This document shows, piece after piece, positions 1-7,089 of a stretch of 9,089 bases of DNA; the stretch's first letter is position 1, and each line of letters begins with the position of its first letter. The notes below the pieces were generated by a model that worked only from the letters and a program-made list of their open reading frames with translations, made no database searches and had not been told where the DNA came from. Origin of the DNA: Burkholderiales bacterium (GTDB lineage Bacteria; Pseudomonadota; Gammaproteobacteria; Burkholderiales; JAEUMW01). The position numbers were made by a program, and so were the translations under genes. The DNA is taken from assembly GCA_016791285.1 (NCBI GenBank), contig JAEUMX010000238.1, positions 1 through 9,089 on the forward strand, written 5' to 3'.

Positions 1-1
1 C

Positions 2-136
2 GAGAAGCTATCGACCCAGGAGCAATACCGCGTGCGCCAGGGCAGCTACCGCGTTCTCTACCGCGTCCTGGACGCCGAAGTCGTGGTCGAAGTCGTCAAA
101 GTGGCCCATCGCCGCGAGGTCTATCGCGATGGCTGA
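2..136 (+). CDS. RelE/ParE-family toxin, C-terminal part (5' end outside window)
   Basis: The open frame entering from the left edge encodes 44 residues before a TGA at 134-136. It contains YRVRQGSYRVLYRV followed by a hydrophobic strand rich in Val and ending VAHRREVYRDG. This is the typical C-terminal half of RelE-type mRNA interferases: a basic R-x-G-x-Y-R-V-x-Y strand, then a V-x-x-V-x-x-x-x-H-R-x-x-V-Y tail carrying the basic and Tyr residues used in ribosome-dependent mRNA cleavage. The family is about 85-95 residues long, so about half is missing to the left. An antitoxin gene, if present, would also be upstream. The visible part has no frameshift or internal stop, so the gene may be intact. 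Whether it is active cannot be judged here. Confidence 0.75.
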   Translation, partial: EKLSTQEQYRVRQGSYRVLYRVLDAEVVVEVVKVAHRREVYRDG

Positions 137-145
137 GTGGGTCGG

Positions 146-295
146 ATGGCGGAAAAAATGGGGAAGCACCGGTCTGGCATGAGGGCGGACAACGAGGAGA
201 GCTTCTTCGTCCGCCACGCCTACTTCCGCGGCGCGAACGTTCCTTGCAGCGGGCTTAAAGTCGCGCTGAAGGCAGAGATCAACGTAGACGCCTGA
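146..295 (+). pseudogene. Remnant of a type III-like adenine DNA methyltransferase C-terminus
   Basis: A 49-codon frame from ATG 146 to TGA 293-295 encodes, from about residue 14, a stretch containing ESFFVRHAYFRGAN and ending LKVALKAEINVDA. From memory of the family, this resembles the segment near the C-terminus of site-specific (type III Mod-like) adenine methyltransferases, roughly HAYFLGxxDPYxxLKxxLKAEIxxDAW. The remnant diverges at NVPCSG, where the family has a DPY-like motif. It ends exactly where the family has a conserved Trp, here a TGA. The rest of the usual C-terminus (the RPF and VKVINH blocks) does not follow in any frame. No catalytic DPPY or SAM-binding motif lies in the window. 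This is therefore a decayed fragment, not a working enzyme. The frame could in principle be a small expressed protein, but the ATG has no convincing ribosome binding site. The family match is from memory and unconfirmed. Confidence 0.5.
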
Positions 296-322
296 AGGTA
301 CGCGCATAGAGGACAGGAAGTA

Positions 323-1552
323 ATGGCCCTTATAGAAGGATTTCGCGTCCAGAATTACCGCGCCCTGCGGGACGTGACATTGGGTCGGCTATCCCATCAA
401 CAACACGGTGAACCGCTGACGCCGTTTACCGTGGTCATCGGAAAGAACGGGACCGGCAAGAGCACGCTATTCGACGCGTTTGGTTTCATAGCAGACTGCC
501 TCTCGCACGACGTCGAAACTGCCTGCGATCTAAAGCAGCGTGGTGGTTTCGACCGTCTCCGTTCCCTGGCCACGAGTGCGCCTATCCAGTTCGAGATCTA
601 CTATCGGGAGTCGCCAAACGAACGGCCCATTACCTATGAGCTCTCCATAGCGCTGGATGAGTCCGGGCGGCCGTTCGTCGAGAGCGAAGTGCTGAAGCAG
701 CGACGCAAGGGGCAAAAGCACGGGCGGCCCTTTCCTTTCCTGCGTCTGCATCACGGGAAGGGCTTGGTATGGGCCGGCGAAGAGGCGGTGGAAGCTGAAG
801 GGGAAGAGGACCGCGCGCAGGAATCGGTCGAATTGACAGACTTGCGCCAACTAGGGATCTCAACCCTGGGGACGTTGAAGGAGCATCCACGGATCAAGCG
901 CTTCCGGGACTTCCTAAAGGGTTGGTACCTTTCCTATTTCTATCCCGACGCTGCGCGCAGCCTGCCCACAGCCGGACCGCAAAAGCACTTGAACATTCAT
1001 GGTGACAACATCGGCAACGTAGTGCAGTTCATGGAGCGTGAGCACAAGGACCGCTTCAAGCATATCCTCGACCGCATCGCCGCCAAGATCCCCGGTATCA
1101 AGAGCATCAACACCAAGGTCACAGATGACAAGCGCGTGCTGTTGCGTTTCAATGACGGCGCTTTCAGCGATCCGTTCTTCGCACAGCAGATGTCGGATGG
1201 AACCTTGAAAGTCTTTGCATACCTCTTGTTGCTGGAGGACCCAGACCCACCGCCCTTTATTTGCATTGAAGAGCCAGAGAATGGCCTCTATCACAAAATT
1301 CTTGAAACGCTGGCACAGGAGTTCCGCGAACACGCGACTGGCAGGAAGAACGCGCCGCAGATATTTGTCACTACTCACCAGCCATATTTTGTGGACGCTT
1401 TGTCTGCTGGCGAAGTCTGGATACTGGAAAAGGGTCAGGACGGGTACTCAACCGTGCGACGCGTGTCTGACCTGGATGTCGTCAAGAACCTGTTAGCCGA
1501 AGGTCTGCCACTCGGTGGCCTTTGGTACAGCGATTATCTCGATGCGAGGTAG
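323..1552 (+). CDS. ABC/AAA_21-type ATPase (OLD/RecF-like), putative defence-module ATPase
   Basis: The 409-residue protein has the complete ATPase core of the AAA_21 (SMC/RecF/OLD-like ABC) group. It begins with a RecF-like strand (FRVQNYRALRDV, 7-18). Walker A is GKNGTGKS at 40-47. After a long variable and charged insert come an ABC-signature-like MSDGT at 290-294, Walker B plus catalytic Glu in FICIEEPENG at 312-321, and the switch His in VTTHQ at 349-353. No membrane segment or nuclease domain is visible, so any effector activity probably resides in the partner. The start is supported by GAGGA at 309-313 and AGGAAG at 315-320 before ATG 323. The stop is 2 nt before the start of the TOPRIM-like gene, so the two are almost certainly cotranscribed and translationally linked. 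In OLD, PARIS and AbiL-like systems such ATPases sense phage or gate a TOPRIM nuclease. A similar role here is inference. G+C is lower than in the core genes to the right, consistent with transfer. Confidence 0.88.
   Translation: MALIEGFRVQNYRALRDVTLGRLSHQQHGEPLTPFTVVIGKNGTGKSTLFDAFGFIADCLSHDVETACDLKQRGGFDRLRSLATSAPIQFEIYYRESPNERPITYELSIALDESGRPFVESEVLKQRRKGQKHGRPFPFLRLHHGKGLVWAGEEAVEAEGEEDRAQESVELTDLRQLGISTLGTLKEHPRIKRFRDFLKGWYLSYFYPDAARSLPTAGPQKHLNIHGDNIGNVVQFMEREHKDRFKHILDRIAAKIPGIKSINTKVTDDKRVLLRFNDGAFSDPFFAQQMSDGTLKVFAYLLLLEDPDPPPFICIEEPENGLYHKILETLAQEFREHATGRKNAPQIFVTTHQPYFVDALSAGEVWILEKGQDGYSTVRRVSDLDVVKNLLAEGLPLGGLWYSDYLDAR
1546..1550 (+). promoter_or_regulatory. Ribosome binding site for the DUF4276-type gene inside the ATPase 3' end
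   Basis: A GAGGT sequence lies in the last two codons of the ATPase gene, 4 nt upstream of ATG 1555. It supports ATG 1555 over the earlier in-frame start at 1522. That earlier start would add 11 residues overlapping the ATPase and would precede the conserved N-terminal MHIEILVED strand. Confidence 0.55.
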
Positions 1553-1554
1553 AC

Positions 1555-2202
1555 ATGCACATCGAGATACTGGTCGAGGACAGCTCCGGCGCGAAGCTGC
1601 TGGAGTGCTTGCTGCCACAGACCTTGGGGCGGACCGGTGAGTCGCATACCTGGCGGGTGCATCCTTATAGGGGGGTCGGCCGCATTCCGACCGGACTCGC
1701 AGCTACAGCGGATCCCGCGAAGCGAATCCTGTTGGATCGGTTGCCAAACCTGCTCCGGGGATATGGTAGAACACCAGGTATTGACGCGGTCGTCGTGGTT
1801 CTGGATGTTGATAAGCGCAGTTGCCAGGACTTCCTCAGCGAGCTGAAATCGGTTGTGGATACTTGTGATCCGGCACCCCACACGCTGTTTCGCCTAGCAA
1901 TCGAAGAGATCGAGGCGTGGTATCTGGGAGACCGAGATGCTTTGCTGCAAGCGTATCCACGCGCCAGGCAGGATGTTCTTGCGCGCTACGTGCAGGACAG
2001 TGTATGCGGCACCTGGGAGTTGCTGGCAGATGCCTTACATCCCGGTGGCTCCGCAGCCATCAAGAGAGCGGGGTGGCCGTTGCCGGGTCAGATAAAGCAT
2101 CAATGGGCGGAGAACATCGGACCGCTGATGTCTTCAGGCAAGAATGCTTCGCCGAGTTTCGGGAAACTGCGTGACGGTCTGTTACAGCTGATTGAGCGAT
2201 AA
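1555..2202 (+). CDS. DUF4276-type TOPRIM-like protein, putative effector of the ATPase module
   Basis: This 215-residue protein starts directly with a beta strand ending in an acidic pair, IEILVED (residues 3-9). A hydrophobic strand with a DxD follows, VVVVLDVDK (79-87, D84 and D86), then IEEIEAWYLGD (117-126), and SPSFGKLRDGL near the C-terminus (199-209). An early Glu after strand 1 followed by DxD after a later strand is the metal-binding layout of TOPRIM folds (primases, topoisomerases, OLD nucleases). The EIEAW block and the SPSF ending fit the DUF4276 family as I recall it. The gene follows the ATPase with a 2-nt gap. In ATPase/TOPRIM pairs such as OLD-like and PARIS systems, the TOPRIM partner is the nuclease. 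The same role here is inferred, and the fold assignment is by motif only. It could instead be an inactive binding subunit. Both the Glu/Asp and DxD positions are intact and no frameshift is seen. Confidence 0.75.
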   Translation: MHIEILVEDSSGAKLLECLLPQTLGRTGESHTWRVHPYRGVGRIPTGLAATADPAKRILLDRLPNLLRGYGRTPGIDAVVVVLDVDKRSCQDFLSELKSVVDTCDPAPHTLFRLAIEEIEAWYLGDRDALLQAYPRARQDVLARYVQDSVCGTWELLADALHPGGSAAIKRAGWPLPGQIKHQWAENIGPLMSSGKNASPSFGKLRDGLLQLIER

Positions 2203-2218
2203 GGCGCGAGCGCCTCCG

Positions 2219-2426
2219 ATGGACTTCCGCATCGCCGACACTTTCACGGACAGCCTCGCCCGGCTGACCGGCGATGAGCAGGAGGCCGTCAAGACCACGG
2301 CGTTCGACTTGCAGCTGAATCCGGCCAACCCCGGGCATGAGCTTCCACAAGCTCGACAAGGCAAAGGACAAGAACTTCTGGTCTGTGCGTGCCGGTCGGG
2401 ATATCCGGCTGATTGTCCACAAGACG
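2219..2426 (+). pseudogene. Frameshifted, truncated RelE-domain N-terminus of a helicase-type protein
   Basis: From ATG 2219 one frame reads MDFRIADTFTDSLARL and continues to NPANPG at 2335. The homologous text then continues one base out of phase from ATG 2337: MSFHKLDKAKDKNFWSVRAG and on to RLIVHKT, ending at 2426. Removing one base around 2336 (the run CCCCGGGC) would rejoin both halves into about 69 continuous residues. Together they look like the RelE-like N-terminal domain that, from memory, precedes a UvrD/DEAD-type helicase in some bacterial proteins of several hundred residues. After 2426 the similarity is lost in all frames and the convergent yjgR-type gene begins within 80 bp, so the helicase part is gone. 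Frameshift plus truncation make a pseudogene the best call. A solitary RelE toxin with decay is the alternative. It starts 16 nt after the DUF4276-type gene. Confidence 0.6.
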
Positions 2427-2502
2427 CAGGAGCGAGCCAGTGCGACAACGGGGGTGGCGGGCCGCGGAATCCGTGCGCCGATGCAGATCGGCGACAGCTC
2501 AC

Positions 2503-3996
2503 CTACCGCCGTCGCCCGCCGAGAATACCGCCGAGCGCCCCGCGCAGAATCTTCTTCGTCTCGCTTTTCGCCACCGATTCGAGTATGCCTTCGCGGCGTC
2601 CGCCGCGCGGCCCGGTGCTGCCGAGCAGGAAATCCTTGAGGGTGCCGAACACCATCGAGCCCAAGTCCTGCTCCCCCGCGGTCGATGCTTCTGCCGTCTT
2701 CGCACCGGACTCGGCAGTCGATGCGGCACTCTTGTTCGCGGTGAGGACCTCGTAGGCCGACTCCCGATCGACCGCCTTCTCGTAGTGGCCGAAGATTGCC
2801 GAGTCCTCGATGATCTCCTTGCGCTGCTCCGGCGTGATCGGCCCGATCTGGCTGCCCGGCGGAATCACGAAGGCGCGCTCGGTCACGCCCGGGCGGCCCT
2901 TCTCGTCGAGAAGTGAAACCAGCGCCTCGCCCACGCCGAGCTCGGTGATCGCCTGTTCGATATCGAGCCCCGGGTTCGGCCGCATGGTCGTCGCGGCGGT
3001 CTTGACCGCCTTCTGGTCGCGCGGCGTGAACGCACGCAACGCGTGCTGCACGCGATTGCCGAGCTGGCCGAGCACGCTCTCCGGCACGTCAAGGGGATTC
3101 TGGGTCACGAAGTACACACCGACGCCCTTGGAGCGGATGAGCCGCACCACCTGTTCGATTTTCTCCAGGAGTGCCTTCGGTGCGTCGCTGAAGAGAAGAT
3201 GCGCCTCGTCGAAGAAGAACACGAGCTTCGGCTTGTCGGGGTCGCCGATCTCGGGCAACTGTTCGAACAGCTCCGACAGCATCCACAGCAGGAACGTCGA
3301 GTAGAGCTTCGGCGAGTTCATGAGCTGGTCGGCGGCGAGGATGTTGACGACACCGCGACCGTGGTCGGTCTGGATCAGGTCGTTGATGTCCAGCGCCGGC
3401 TCGCCGAAGAGCTGCTCCGCGCCCTGATGCTCCAGCTCGAGCAGGCCCCGCTGGATCGCGCCGATCGATGCCGCGGAGACGTTGCCATATTCGGTCTGGA
3501 ACTGCTTGGCGTTCTCGCCGACGTGCTGCAGCATGGCGCGCAGATCCTTGAGATCGAGCAGCAGCAGGTTGTTGTCGTCAGCGATCTTGAACACCAGCGT
3601 GAGCACGCCCTGCTGGGTGTCGTTCAGGTCTAGCAGTCGGCCGAAGAGGAGCGGTCCGAGATCCGTCACCGTCGCGCGCACCGGGTGACCTGTCTTGCCG
3701 TACACGTCCCAGAACGCGACCGGGCAGGCCTCGAGCGGCAGATCGATCGCGAGCTGCTCGACGCGCTCCTTGATCTTCCCCTTGAGCTCGCCCGCCTTGG
3801 CGAGACCGGAGAGATCGCCCTTGACGTCCGCCATGAACACCGGAACGCCGATGCGGCTGAAGGCTTCGGCGACCCGCTGCAGCGTGACGGTCTTGCCGGT
3901 GCCGGTGGCGCCGGTGATGAGCCCGTGGCGATTGCCGAGCGCGGGCAGGAGATGGATTTCTTCTTTCGCTTTCGCGATCAGCAGCGGTTCGGCCAT
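2503..3996 (-). CDS. yjgR: YjgR/DUF853 family HerA-like ATPase
   Basis: The 497-residue protein is full length for the family (E. coli YjgR is about 500). Walker A is GATGTGKT at 29-36 of a conserved N-terminus ([20 protein letters not shown], 8-26 region). [12 protein letters not shown] follows at about 55-66, Walker B is LVFFFDEAH with D263-E264, and the VTQNP motif lies around Q299. Then comes the very conserved [21 protein letters not shown] block. These mark the HerA/FtsK-like P-loop ATPase superfamily. No signal or membrane segment is visible, so it is cytosolic. The biological role of YjgR is not established, and a DNA- or protein-translocating ATPase is only a family-level guess. The start is supported by GAGG six bases upstream on the minus strand. 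It is divergent from yebC and convergent with the accessory block. The last residues are low-complexity Gly/Arg (GGILGGRRR), as in relatives. Confidence 0.92.
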   Translation of the reverse strand: MAEPLLIAKAKEEIHLLPALGNRHGLITGATGTGKTVTLQRVAEAFSRIGVPVFMADVKGDLSGLAKAGELKGKIKERVEQLAIDLPLEACPVAFWDVYGKTGHPVRATVTDLGPLLFGRLLDLNDTQQGVLTLVFKIADDNNLLLLDLKDLRAMLQHVGENAKQFQTEYGNVSAASIGAIQRGLLELEHQGAEQLFGEPALDINDLIQTDHGRGVVNILAADQLMNSPKLYSTFLLWMLSELFEQLPEIGDPDKPKLVFFFDEAHLLFSDAPKALLEKIEQVVRLIRSKGVGVYFVTQNPLDVPESVLGQLGNRVQHALRAFTPRDQKAVKTAATTMRPNPGLDIEQAITELGVGEALVSLLDEKGRPGVTERAFVIPPGSQIGPITPEQRKEIIEDSAIFGHYEKAVDRESAYEVLTANKSAASTAESGAKTAEASTAGEQDLGSMVFGTLKDFLLGSTGPRGGRREGILESVAKSETKKILRGALGGILGGRRR

Positions 3997-4036
3997 GGAA
4001 TACCTCGCGGCGGGTTCAAGAGGCGCGCGGGGAATG

Positions 4037-4065
4037 TTACCATTACACGTTTTCTTTCACATAAG
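4037..4065 (+). promoter_or_regulatory. Candidate promoter for yebC (and possibly the ruv genes)
   Basis: TTACCA (4037-4042) and CATAAG (4060-4065) are 17 bp apart and each matches 4 of 6 consensus positions. It would start transcription around 4072, leaving a very short leader before ATG 4086. It overlaps the candidate minus-strand promoter almost completely, so the two would compete for polymerase if both are real. Confidence 0.3.
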
Positions 4066-4069
4066 TCAG
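4042..4069 (-). promoter_or_regulatory. Candidate promoter for the yjgR-type gene
   Basis: On the minus strand CTGACT (complement of 4064-4069) and TGTAAT (complement of 4042-4047) are separated by 16 bp, resembling sigma-70 -35 (4 of 6) and -10 (5 of 6) elements. This lies about 45 bp upstream of the yjgR-type start in the only A+T-rich patch of the divergent gap. The evidence is pattern matching only. Confidence 0.3.
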
Positions 4070-4085
4070 CAACTTACAACACCAC

Positions 4086-4811
4086 ATGGCCGGTCATAGC
4101 AAGTGGGCTAACATCCAGCACCGAAAGGGTCGTCAGGATGCGAAACGGGGCAAGATCTTCACCAAGCTGATCAAGGAGGTCACGGTCGCGGCGCGGCTGG
4201 GCGGCGGCGATGCCGACATGAATCCGCGCCTGCGCCTGGCGATCGACAAGGCGAAGGCGGAGAACATGCCGGGCGACAACATCGATCGCGCGATCAAGCG
4301 CGGCAGCGGTGCTCTGGAAGGCGTCGAGTACGAGGAGATCCGCTACGAAGGGTACGGCATCGGCGGCGCGGCGGTGATGGTGGACTGCCTCACCGACAAT
4401 CGCACGCGCACCGTCGCCGACGTGCGCCACGCGTTCACGAAGCACGGCGGCAATCTCGGCACCGACGGTTCGGTCGCGTTCCTGTTCAAGCACTGCGGCC
4501 AGTTTCTGTTCGCGCCCGGCACCGACGAAGAAAAAGTGATGGAGGCCGCACTCGATGCCGGGGCGGAGGACGTCGTCACCAACGACGACGGCAGCATCGA
4601 GGTCATCTGCGAGCCCGGCAGCTTTGGCGCGGTGAAGGCCGGCCTGGCGAGCGCAGGGCTGCGGGCCGAGCTCGCCGAGGTCACGATGAAGGCCACCACG
4701 GAAGCGGTGCTGGCCGGAGAGGACGGCGCCCGCATGCGCAGGCTGCTCGATGCGCTGGAGGACCTCGACGACGTGCAGAACGTCTACACCACCGCCGTCG
4801 TCGACGAGTGA
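4086..4811 (+). CDS. yebC: YebC/TACO1 family protein (translation-associated / putative regulator)
   Basis: This is a full-length 241-residue YebC. The start is fixed by the invariant N-terminus [20 protein letters not shown]. Other family blocks are [17 protein letters not shown] (about 59-75), [20 protein letters not shown] (about 88-107) and the C-terminal [14 protein letters not shown]. Family members have been described as DNA-binding transcriptional regulators. The mitochondrial relative TACO1 aids translation, and recent work links bacterial YebC to relief of ribosome stalling at proline-rich stretches. The length and MAGHSKW start fit the common YebC_I type. No clear Shine-Dalgarno sequence precedes the ATG (the upstream bases are CAACTTACAACACCAC), which is unusual beside its neighbours. 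It lies 49 bp upstream of ruvC, an arrangement common in proteobacteria. Confidence 0.96.
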   Translation: MAGHSKWANIQHRKGRQDAKRGKIFTKLIKEVTVAARLGGGDADMNPRLRLAIDKAKAENMPGDNIDRAIKRGSGALEGVEYEEIRYEGYGIGGAAVMVDCLTDNRTRTVADVRHAFTKHGGNLGTDGSVAFLFKHCGQFLFAPGTDEEKVMEAALDAGAEDVVTNDDGSIEVICEPGSFGAVKAGLASAGLRAELAEVTMKATTEAVLAGEDGARMRRLLDALEDLDDVQNVYTTAVVDE

Positions 4812-4860
4812 ATCCGCGACACCCGCGACCCGAAATCGCCCGCGCCGCGTTCGAGGGAAT

Positions 4861-5400
4861 GTGAACAGGGCGCCGGTGCGCATACTCGGTATCGATCCTG
4901 GCTTGCGGATCACCGGATTCGGCATCGTCGACAAGACCGGACAGCGCCTCACCTATGTCACCAGCGGTTGCGTCAGGACCCGCGATGCGGTCGATCTGCC
5001 GTCGCGGCTCAAGACCATCCTGGACAGCTTGTCGCGGGTCATCGAGGACAACCTGCCGCACGAAGTCGCGGTCGAGAAGGTGTTCGTGAACGTGAACCCA
5101 CAGAGCACGCTGCTGCTCGGCCAGGCGCGCGGTGCTGCGATCTGCGCGGCGGTTGCGCGCACATTGCCGGTCGCCGAGTACACCGCGTTGCAGGTGAAGC
5201 AGGCAGTGGTCGGCAACGGCCATGCGCACAAGGGCCAAGTGCAGGAGATGGTGCGGCGGCTGCTCGATCTGCCCGGCCAGCCGAGCGCCGATGCTGCCGA
5301 TGCGCTCGCCTGCGCGATTTGTCACGCTCACGGCGGGCTCGGTCTCGGCGCGCTGTCGACCGCGGGTTTTCGGGTGCGCCGCGGCCGGCTGGTGGGATGA
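4861..5400 (+). CDS. ruvC: Crossover junction endodeoxyribonuclease RuvC
   Basis: RuvC is the Holliday-junction resolvase that makes paired nicks in junctions held by RuvAB. Counting from GTG 4861 (179 residues; E. coli has 173), the four catalytic acidic residues are present: D12 in GIDPG, E72 in VAVEKVF, and D144 and D147 in SADAADALA. They sit at the same spacing as E. coli D7, E66, D138 and D141. F75 matches the stacking Phe of the family. Two in-frame GTG starts are possible. GTG 4861 has GAGGG at 4853-4857. GTG 4876 would begin directly at V-RILGIDPG, where many family members start, with AGGG at 4867-4870. The choice changes only five residues. The gene sits between yebC and ruvA with a 10-nt gap to ruvA, and is probably cotranscribed with ruvAB. 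Confidence 0.95.
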   Translation: MNRAPVRILGIDPGLRITGFGIVDKTGQRLTYVTSGCVRTRDAVDLPSRLKTILDSLSRVIEDNLPHEVAVEKVFVNVNPQSTLLLGQARGAAICAAVARTLPVAEYTALQVKQAVVGNGHAHKGQVQEMVRRLLDLPGQPSADAADALACAICHAHGGLGLGALSTAGFRVRRGRLVG

Positions 5401-5410
5401 AGGCGCGCGC

Positions 5411-5992
5411 GTGATCGGACGTCTCGCCGGCATCCTCGCCCAGAAGCAGCCGCCGCAAGTTCTCGTCGACGTGCAGGGCGTCGGCTACGAGCTCGACGTG
5501 CCGATGAGCACTTTTTATCAGCTCCCCGCCGTCGGTGAGCGGGTCACGCTCCACACGCAGCTCGTGGTGCGCGAGGATGCGCAGCAGCTTTTCGGTTTCC
5601 TCACCGAAGCCGAACGCGGCACCTTCCGCCAGTTGCTCAAGGTCGCCGGGGTGGGCGCGCGCACCGCGCTCGCCGTGCTCTCCGGGCTTTCCGTGCCGGA
5701 GCTCGTGGAAGCCGTCGCGCGGCAGGAGACCGGCCGCCTGACGAAGATCCCCGGTATCGGCAAGAAGACCGCCGAGCGCCTCCTGCTCGAGCTGAAGGAC
5801 AAGATGGGCGCCGACTTCGTCGTGGGTCCTTCCGGACCCAGATCGGCGCCCGTTTCGAGCGACGTGCTGCACGCGCTGATCGCGCTCGGCTACCACGAGC
5901 GCGAAGCGGTGGCGGCAATGAAGACCGTCGCCGAGGGCGCGAGTGTTGCCGAAGGCATCAAGCAGGCATTGAAGGCGCTGTCGAAGGCATAA
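5411..5992 (+). CDS. ruvA: Holliday junction branch migration protein RuvA
   Basis: RuvA forms the tetramer that binds four-way junctions and loads the RuvB motors. The GTG start gives 193 residues, normal for the family, beginning [20 protein letters not shown]. The OB-fold domain is at about 1-62 and includes the acidic pin E55-D56, identical in position to E. coli. Two helix-hairpin-helix motifs follow, [13 protein letters not shown] (75-87) and [15 protein letters not shown] (110-124). A Gly/Pro/Ser linker (about 138-150) leads to the C-terminal RuvB-binding three-helix domain (about 151-193). AAGG at 5400-5403 provides a ribosome binding site for GTG 5411. Its stop is 7 nt before ruvB. 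A perfect hairpin lies in the linker codons (reported separately). Confidence 0.96.
   Translation: MIGRLAGILAQKQPPQVLVDVQGVGYELDVPMSTFYQLPAVGERVTLHTQLVVREDAQQLFGFLTEAERGTFRQLLKVAGVGARTALAVLSGLSVPELVEAVARQETGRLTKIPGIGKKTAERLLLELKDKMGADFVVGPSGPRSAPVSSDVLHALIALGYHEREAVAAMKTVAEGASVAEGIKQALKALSKA
5823..5840. repeat. Perfect 7-bp inverted repeat in the ruvA linker codons
   Basis: TGGGTCC (5823-5829) and GGACCCA (5834-5840) pair perfectly around a TTCC loop. It lies inside ruvA, in the codons for the Gly-Pro-Ser-Gly-Pro linker between domains II and III. No T-run follows, so it is not an intrinsic terminator. It may be a chance result of Gly-Pro codon use. Confidence 0.6.
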
Positions 5993-5999
5993 TGTCGCG

Positions 6000-7043
6000 A
6001 TGATCGAAACGGACCGCCTCATCGCGCCCGCGCGCGAGAACCCCCAGGAAGAAGCGATCGAGCGCGCACTGCGGCCGCGGCAGCTCGCCGAGTACGTGGG
6101 ACAGGAGAAGATTCGCGGCCAGCTCGCGATCTTCATCGAGGCGGCGCGCAATCGTGCCGAGTCCCTCGATCACGTGCTCCTCTTCGGCCCACCCGGGCTC
6201 GGCAAGACGACGCTGGCGCACATCGTCGCGCGCGAGATGGGCGTGAATCTGCGCCAGACTTCCGGGCCCGTGCTCGAGCGCCCGGGCGATCTCGCCGCGC
6301 TGCTCACCAACCTCGAGCCGCACGACGTGCTCTTCATCGACGAGATCCACCGTCTCTCACCGGTGGTGGAGGAGATCCTCTATCCGGCGCTCGAGGATTT
6401 TCAGATCGACATCATGATCGGCGAAGGCCCGGCCGCGCGCTCGGTGAAGCTCGATCTGCCGCCGTTCACGCTGGTCGGTGCGACCACCCGTGCCGGCATG
6501 CTCACGAATCCACTGCGCGATCGCTTCGGCATCGTCGCACGGCTCGAGTTCTATACGCCCGAAGAAGTGCAGCGCATCGTCAATCGTTCCGCGGCGCTGC
6601 TCGACGTGCAGGTGTCCGCCGAAGGCGCACTCGAGATCGCGCGTCGTTCGCGCGGCACGCCGCGCGTTGCCAATCGGCTCTTGCGGCGGGTGCGCGACTA
6701 CGCACAGGTGCGCGCGGACGGTGTCATCACGCGGGAGGTCGCGGATGCGGCCCTGGTCATGCTGGACGTCGACACCCTCGGACTCGACGTGATGGACCGC
6801 AAGCTGCTCCTCGCGGTGCTGGAGAAGTTCGGCGGCGGGCCGGTCGGCGTCGACAATCTCGCGGCGGCGATCGGCGAGGAGCGCGACACGATCGAAGACG
6901 TGCTCGAGCCGTACCTGATCCAGCAGGGCTTTCTCAAGCGCACGCCGCGCGGGCGCATGGCGACGCTCGCGGCGTTCCACCACCTGGGCATCGCGACGCC
7001 GGCCCACTGCGTCAACCGCGAGCTGTGGGAGAGTCACGAGTGA
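6000..7043 (+). CDS. ruvB: Holliday junction branch migration ATPase RuvB
   Basis: RuvB is the AAA+ hexameric motor that pulls DNA through the RuvA-bound junction. The 347-residue protein is full length. Walker A is GPPGLGKT (63-70), Walker B is LFIDE (111-115) with D114-E115, and sensor 1 is VGATTRAG (159-166). The arginine finger is in PLRDRFG (R173), and the sensor 2 block is [18 protein letters not shown] (from 218). The C-terminal winged-helix domain follows (about 255-335), with [17 protein letters not shown] and RTPRGRMAT. The ATG at 6000 overlaps the stop of a three-codon frame that begins at the ruvA stop (ATG 5992). The only nearby Shine-Dalgarno-like element is GAAGG at 5983-5987, rather far away, so translation may be coupled to ruvA. 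Confidence 0.97.
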   Translation: MIETDRLIAPARENPQEEAIERALRPRQLAEYVGQEKIRGQLAIFIEAARNRAESLDHVLLFGPPGLGKTTLAHIVAREMGVNLRQTSGPVLERPGDLAALLTNLEPHDVLFIDEIHRLSPVVEEILYPALEDFQIDIMIGEGPAARSVKLDLPPFTLVGATTRAGMLTNPLRDRFGIVARLEFYTPEEVQRIVNRSAALLDVQVSAEGALEIARRSRGTPRVANRLLRRVRDYAQVRADGVITREVADAALVMLDVDTLGLDVMDRKLLLAVLEKFGGGPVGVDNLAAAIGEERDTIEDVLEPYLIQQGFLKRTPRGRMATLAAFHHLGIATPAHCVNRELWESHE

Positions 7044-7089
7044 AGCAGTGGAGATGCGCGCGCGTACGGTGCGGCAGTTCGGCCCCGGC

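Noticed and set aside
8..307. Minus-strand frame of 99 codons at the left edge
   Set aside because: It is antisense to the RelE-like C-terminus and the methyltransferase remnant, which explain the sequence better.
2427..2502. Possible terminator between the convergent pseudogene and yjgR-type gene
   Set aside because: No stable stem followed by a T-run on either strand was found in these bases.
2192..2755. Plus-strand frame of 187 codons starting inside the DUF4276-type gene's end
   Set aside because: Only codons from 2219 to about 2335 are meaningful. After the frameshift it reads noise and then runs antisense through the yjgR-type gene.
4074..4952. Minus-strand open frame of 292 codons opposite yebC
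   Set aside because: It is fully antisense to canonical YebC, with no family features and a composition typical of shadows.
5039..6151. Long minus-strand open frame (370 codons) opposite ruvC, ruvA and ruvB
   Set aside because: It is antisense to three clear genes, has Arg/Ala-rich low-complexity content and no recognisable motif. It is a G+C-rich shadow frame.
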